A DNA stretch of 8,836 nucleotides from an uncultured Veillonella sp. (lineage in GTDB: Bacteria > Bacillota > Negativicutes > Veillonellales > Veillonellaceae), in contig CAKQBP010000045.1 in the NCBI GenBank assembly GCA_934216375.1, positions 1 to 8,836 on the forward strand, given 5' to 3'. This document shows positions 6,628 to 8,836 of this stretch, one piece after another (within the stretch, counting starts at the first letter, position 1; each line of letters starts with the position of its first letter). The position numbers were made by a program, and so were the translations under genes. The notes below the pieces were generated by a model. The model saw only the letters and a list, made by a program, of their open reading frames with translations, had not been told where the DNA came from and did no database searches.

Positions 6628-6967
6628 GATCTAACACTTTCATCCCCTCAGTGATTGGTTCGCTAATGATTTTATAAATATCATTAGAAATCTGGCTCCA
6701 ACGCATTTGCGCTTGCAAATAAGCAGCCGCTGCAGCATTTTCTTGAATTTGAGGCATCAATTCCTCTTGTTTCTTTTGCAACTCATCCGCTTCTGGAGCA
6801 CCGGACAACTTAGCATATTCCCATTGCATTTGTTGAGCCATAAATGTGCGAACCAAACCCGTTGCTACTGCATCTGCTTTCACTGCTTCCTGAGCAGCCA
6901 TTAACTCTTTGTACTCTTCAGATTCACGCATTGCGTAAGCTAAATCATGAGCTTTATCGTAGTTCAT
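6602..6967 (-). CDS. YlbF/YheA-family small helical protein
   Basis: The 121-residue product is predicted to be almost all alpha-helix and belongs to the YlbF/YmcA/YheA family (DUF964, Com_YlbF). In Bacillus subtilis YlbF and YmcA work with YaaT to modulate RNase Y and RNA turnover, sporulation and competence. The role of YheA-type members is not known. By length (YheA about 117) and its start YDKAHDLAYAMRESEEYKEL it looks closer to YheA than to YlbF. Ala/Gln/Glu/Met-rich helices run through about 5-105, followed by a polar tail ending GEQQPKH. I chose the ATG at 6967 because GGAGGAGG lies 5 nt upstream, not the in-frame ATG five codons earlier. Its last 26 bp overlap murB, and a promoter lies upstream at 7043-7071. 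No catalytic or metal site is visible. Confidence 0.88.
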   Translation of the reverse strand: MNYDKAHDLAYAMRESEEYKELMAAQEAVKADAVATGLVRTFMAQQMQWEYAKLSGAPEADELQKKQEELMPQIQENAAAAAYLQAQMRWSQISNDIYKIISEPITEGMKVLDHGEQQPKH

Positions 6968-6972
6968 AATAT

Positions 6973-6980
6973 CCTCCTCC
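6973..6980 (-). promoter_or_regulatory. Ribosome binding site fixing the ylbF-like start
   Basis: Minus-strand GGAGGAGG ends 5 nt before the ATG at 6967. The upstream in-frame ATG at about 6982 overlaps this site and has no site of its own. Confidence 0.85.
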
Positions 6981-7042
6981 AAACAACACCGTTAAAATCG
7001 CTACCGGTCATATAGATTTGGTAGATCTTCTAACACATACGT

Positions 7043-7071
7043 ATAATATATTTCTCAATTATGAAAGTCTA
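7043..7071 (-). promoter_or_regulatory. Promoter of the ylbF-like gene and murB
   Basis: On the minus strand TAGACT (7066-7071, 4 of 6) is followed at exactly 17 bp by TATTAT (7043-7048, 5 of 6). The -35 abuts the trmL stop codon at 7073-7075. Transcription would start near 7036 with a leader of about 69 nt. No terminator separates trmL from this point, so read-through from moaC-trmL is also possible. Confidence 0.55.
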
Positions 7072-7072
7072 T

Positions 7073-7558
7073 TTATTTAGATTGAATCCAATTGCCTTCA
7101 GCCTTAAGATCTGGATAATCAAGTTGACGCATACCTTCATAAGCTATAATTGCCACCGCATTAGATAAGTTTAGAGAACGTGCTTCATCTACCATGGGTA
7201 TACGAATGCATGTATCCTCTTTACCATCTAATAAACTTTCAGGCAACCCTCTTGTTTCAGGCCCAAAAACGAGCATATCACCAATTTCATATTTCACCTC
7301 GGAATGAGTATGCTTTGCTTTGGTAGTGGCATAGAAATATCTACGATCAGGATATTTCTCATATAATTCTTGAATATTTTCATGTACCTGTACATCTACC
7401 AAGTGCCAGTAATCAAGGCCAGCCCGTTTTACGTGCTTGTCATCAATAGAAAAGCCAAGGGGTTTGATGAGATGTAAGGTCATATGATTGGCGGCGCATA
7501 AACGCGCTATATTTCCTGTATTACCTGGAATTTCAGGCTCATAAAGTACTATTTCCAT
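7073..7558 (-). CDS. trmL: tRNA (cytidine/uridine-34 2'-O) methyltransferase TrmL
   Basis: The 161-residue protein is a minimal SPOUT-class (trefoil-knot) enzyme that uses S-adenosylmethionine to methylate the 2'-OH of the wobble base, in Escherichia coli on the two tRNA-Leu with C34 or U34. The three SPOUT motifs are present: PEIPGNTGNIARLC (8-21), VFGPETRGLP (97-106) and IPMVDEARSLNLSNAVAI (120-137), which form the knot and cofactor pocket. Length matches TrmL (about 155-160). A TTG two codons earlier is open, but AGGGG would be only 1 nt before it; the ATG at 7558 has the better 7-nt spacing. It follows moaC by 28 bp without a terminator, so the two are likely co-transcribed. It is the second gene in the window tied to wobble-position tRNA modification by family. 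Confidence 0.93.
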   Translation of the reverse strand: MEIVLYEPEIPGNTGNIARLCAANHMTLHLIKPLGFSIDDKHVKRAGLDYWHLVDVQVHENIQELYEKYPDRRYFYATTKAKHTHSEVKYEIGDMLVFGPETRGLPESLLDGKEDTCIRIPMVDEARSLNLSNAVAIIAYEGMRQLDYPDLKAEGNWIQSK

Positions 7559-7565
7559 TTTCAAT

Positions 7566-7570
7566 CCCCT
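7566..7570 (-). promoter_or_regulatory. Ribosome binding site choosing the trmL ATG over the TTG
   Basis: Minus-strand AGGGG lies 7 nt before the ATG at 7558, but only 1 nt before the alternative TTG at 7564. The spacing favours the ATG. Confidence 0.75.
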
Positions 7571-7586
7571 ATTCTTTATATCTATA

Positions 7587-8099
7587 TTATTCTACAAAGG
7601 AACGGACAAAATGTCCACTTTTCCCGCCTTCTTTTTCTACAAGATATGTAGGGCCTATAATCATCCCCTTATCAATAGCTTTACACATATCGTAGACTGT
7701 TAAAAGTCCTACTTGAACCGCCGTAAGTGCCTCCATTTCAACACCTGTCTTTCCTGTCGTTTTTACGGTAGCATGAACTTTAACAGCTCTATTATGTGTA
7801 GAATCCGTACAGGCTGGACTTTCACCAGCAACAAGAGTACAATGCACCTCAACCTTAGTTAATGCTAACGGATGACAAAGGGGAATGAGATTACTCGTCT
7901 GTTTCGCCCCCATAATAGCTGCCAATTGAGCCACACTAAGAACATCCCCTTTTTTTATTGTTCCCGCCGCAATGCGTTCATAAATTGCATCATTAATAGT
8001 AATAAAGCCTTCTGCCACAGCAGTACGAGTTGTAATATCCTTATCTGATACATCTACCATCCAAGCATTTCCATCTTGATCAAAATGTGTTAAATCCAT
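7587..8099 (-). CDS. moaC: Cyclic pyranopterin monophosphate synthase MoaC
   Basis: The 170-residue cytoplasmic enzyme converts 3',8-cyclo-7,8-dihydro-GTP, the product of MoaA, to cyclic pyranopterin monophosphate, the first stable intermediate of molybdenum cofactor synthesis. Conserved blocks are [15 protein letters not shown] (6-20), [10 protein letters not shown] (69-78) with the active-site His76, [13 protein letters not shown] (116-128), and [11 protein letters not shown] (136-146) with Asp137 and Lys140, equivalent to the catalytic Asp/Lys of the Escherichia coli enzyme. The end, GGKSGHF, is typical. MoaC normally forms a hexamer. AAGGA lies 6-7 nt before the ATG. No other moa, moe or mog gene is in the window, so the rest of the pathway must be elsewhere. 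It heads the moaC-trmL unit and diverges from the UPF0173 gene. Confidence 0.97.
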   Translation of the reverse strand: MDLTHFDQDGNAWMVDVSDKDITTRTAVAEGFITINDAIYERIAAGTIKKGDVLSVAQLAAIMGAKQTSNLIPLCHPLALTKVEVHCTLVAGESPACTDSTHNRAVKVHATVKTTGKTGVEMEALTAVQVGLLTVYDMCKAIDKGMIIGPTYLVEKEGGKSGHFVRSFVE

Positions 8100-8161
8100 A
8101 CTATATCCTTACTAATTATGTATAAATTATCACCAATAGTTTTATTTTCATTTATTATATT

Positions 8162-8185
8162 ATACAATAGAATTAAGAATTGTAT
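8162..8185. repeat. Inverted repeat ATACAAT-N10-ATTGTAT in the divergent promoter region
   Basis: ATACAAT (8162-8168) and ATTGTAT (8179-8185) are perfect 7-bp inverted copies with a 10-bp spacer. They cover the probable transcription start of the UPF0173 gene and overlap the -10-like hexamer for moaC. It could be an operator or a leader hairpin; no regulator is recognised. Confidence 0.4.
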
Positions 8186-8190
8186 GTACA

Positions 8191-8207
8191 AGGAAGGAAG
8201 TGTTCCT
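8191..8207 (+). promoter_or_regulatory. Doubled ribosome binding site with adjoining hairpin
   Basis: AGGAAG occurs twice in tandem (8191-8196 and 8195-8200). The second copy is in a perfect 5-bp stem, AGGAA (8195-8199) with TTCCT (8203-8207), that ends directly at the ATG. The first copy stays partly free but is 11 nt or more from the start codon, so pairing could either hide one site or bring the other closer. Confidence 0.5.
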
Positions 8208-8836
8208 ATGAAAACAAAACTAACTTATTTTGGTCACGCTTGCTTTATGCTCACACGTGGCGATGTATCCATGATTTTCGACCCATTCTTGACCGGTAAT
8301 ACATGGGATATCGCTAAAAAAGAAGATATTAAATGCCAATATATCTTTGTCAGTCATGGCCATGATGATCACTATGGAGACACAGATTTTATTGCCAAAG
8401 CAAATGACGCCCTCGTTATCTCTACTGCTGAGGTAGCGGGTAAAGCAGCTGCTGCCGGTTGCCGTACACACGCCATGCATTTAGGTGGTAAGTTCGACTT
8501 TGAATTCGGTTCTGTTCGAATGGTTCCTGCCTTCCACGGCTCTGGCATCCCTGGCGGTCACGCTGCAGGTTGTATCGTAGATTTCTATGGAGATATCCTA
8601 TACTTCGCTGGTGATACAGCACTCTTTAGCGATATGAAATTATTAAATCGCTTTGGTGAAATCGATTACGCACTTCTTCCTATCGGTGATAATTACACAA
8701 TGGGAGTTGAAGATGCAGCCCTTGCTGCCTCTTATGTAAAAGCGCGTATTTCCATTCCAATTCACTACAAAACATGGCCTGTTATCGACCGTGAACCAGG
8801 TGTATTTACAAGCCTTGTAGAAGGCAAGTATAACCA
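8208..8836 (+). CDS. UPF0173 metal-dependent hydrolase (metallo-beta-lactamase fold), 3' end cut by window
   Basis: I translated 209 complete codons from the ATG at 8208; family members have about 226-230 residues, so only the last 20 or so are missing. The family (YtkL in Bacillus subtilis) has the metallo-beta-lactamase fold and is close to the RNase Z/UlaG-like group, but its substrate is unknown. Metal-binding residues are all visible: H10 in YFGHACF, the signature SHGHDDH at 49-55 (H50, H52, D54, H55), H110 in PAFHGSG, D136 in FAGDTALF and H186 in IHYKTWP. There is no signal peptide or membrane segment, so it should be cytoplasmic. It is the only plus-strand gene and is transcribed away from moaC, so it is functionally separate. 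Fold and metal site are firm; reaction is not known. Confidence 0.93.
   Translation, partial: MKTKLTYFGHACFMLTRGDVSMIFDPFLTGNTWDIAKKEDIKCQYIFVSHGHDDHYGDTDFIAKANDALVISTAEVAGKAAAAGCRTHAMHLGGKFDFEFGSVRMVPAFHGSGIPGGHAAGCIVDFYGDILYFAGDTALFSDMKLLNRFGEIDYALLPIGDNYTMGVEDAALAASYVKARISIPIHYKTWPVIDREPGVFTSLVEGKYN

Larger units (their letters stand above)
8100..8207. other. Divergent intergenic region between moaC and the UPF0173 gene
   Basis: This very AT-rich 108-bp stretch must hold the promoters of both genes. Minus-strand TATAAT occurs twice (8154-8159 and 8159-8164), but neither has a good -35 at 16-18 bp. On the plus strand TATTAT (8153-8158) lies 17 bp after TCACCA (8130-8135, 3 of 6). The -10-like elements of the two directions overlap, so the promoters may compete. 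Confidence 0.5.

Noticed and set aside
7559..7564. TTG start for trmL giving two extra residues
   Set aside because: The ribosome site would be 1 nt from TTG but is 7 nt from the ATG at 7558.
8220..8622. Two minus-strand frames of 66-86 codons opposite the UPF0173 gene
   Set aside because: They lie under a gene whose metal-binding motifs are complete, and neither shows a ribosome site or any recognisable domain.
1..8836. CRISPR array, insertion sequence, phage, tRNA, rRNA or a dedicated defence system
   Set aside because: I saw no regularly spaced repeats, transposase or integrase motifs, tRNA-like cloverleaf, rRNA-like sequence or known defence domains on either strand.

Overview
The window looks like chromosome from a diderm Firmicute of the class Negativicutes, most probably Veillonella. 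The DNA is AT-rich. Nearly every gene has a strong Gram-positive-type GGAGG ribosome binding site, yet the window opens in an outer-membrane autotransporter, which needs a second membrane. The genus is inferred from gene style and was not confirmed by a search.

Seven of the eight genes lie on the minus strand, so transcription mostly runs from high to low coordinates. In the direction of reading: (1) moaC (molybdenum cofactor synthesis) and trmL (tRNA wobble-base methylation) form a tight pair. (2) A promoter at the 3' edge of trmL serves a YlbF/YheA-type small helical protein, whose end overlaps murB (peptidoglycan precursor synthesis); this pair ends at an intrinsic terminator with unusual interlocked inverted repeats. 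(3) A double [4Fe-4S] protein of the epoxyqueuosine reductase family follows, and then typA/bipA, which has its own clear promoter, a structured leader and a strong terminator. (4) A secreted DUF4198 protein, a family linked to nickel/cobalt uptake, stands alone between two terminators, with two palindromic sequences far upstream. (5) An autotransporter begins at 1469 and runs off the left edge just as its beta-barrel domain starts.

The only plus-strand gene is a UPF0173 metallo-beta-lactamase-fold hydrolase. It starts at 8208, diverges from moaC and is cut by the right edge about 20 residues before its expected end.

This is mostly ordinary housekeeping chromosome plus one surface protein. 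I saw no mobile element, CRISPR array, tRNA, rRNA or defence system. The parts most worth a second look are the interlocked repeats between murB and the QueG-like gene, the loss of the expected catalytic aspartate in that QueG-like protein, the two incompatible ways the DUF4198 precursor could be processed, and several unexplained operator-like or leader structures.
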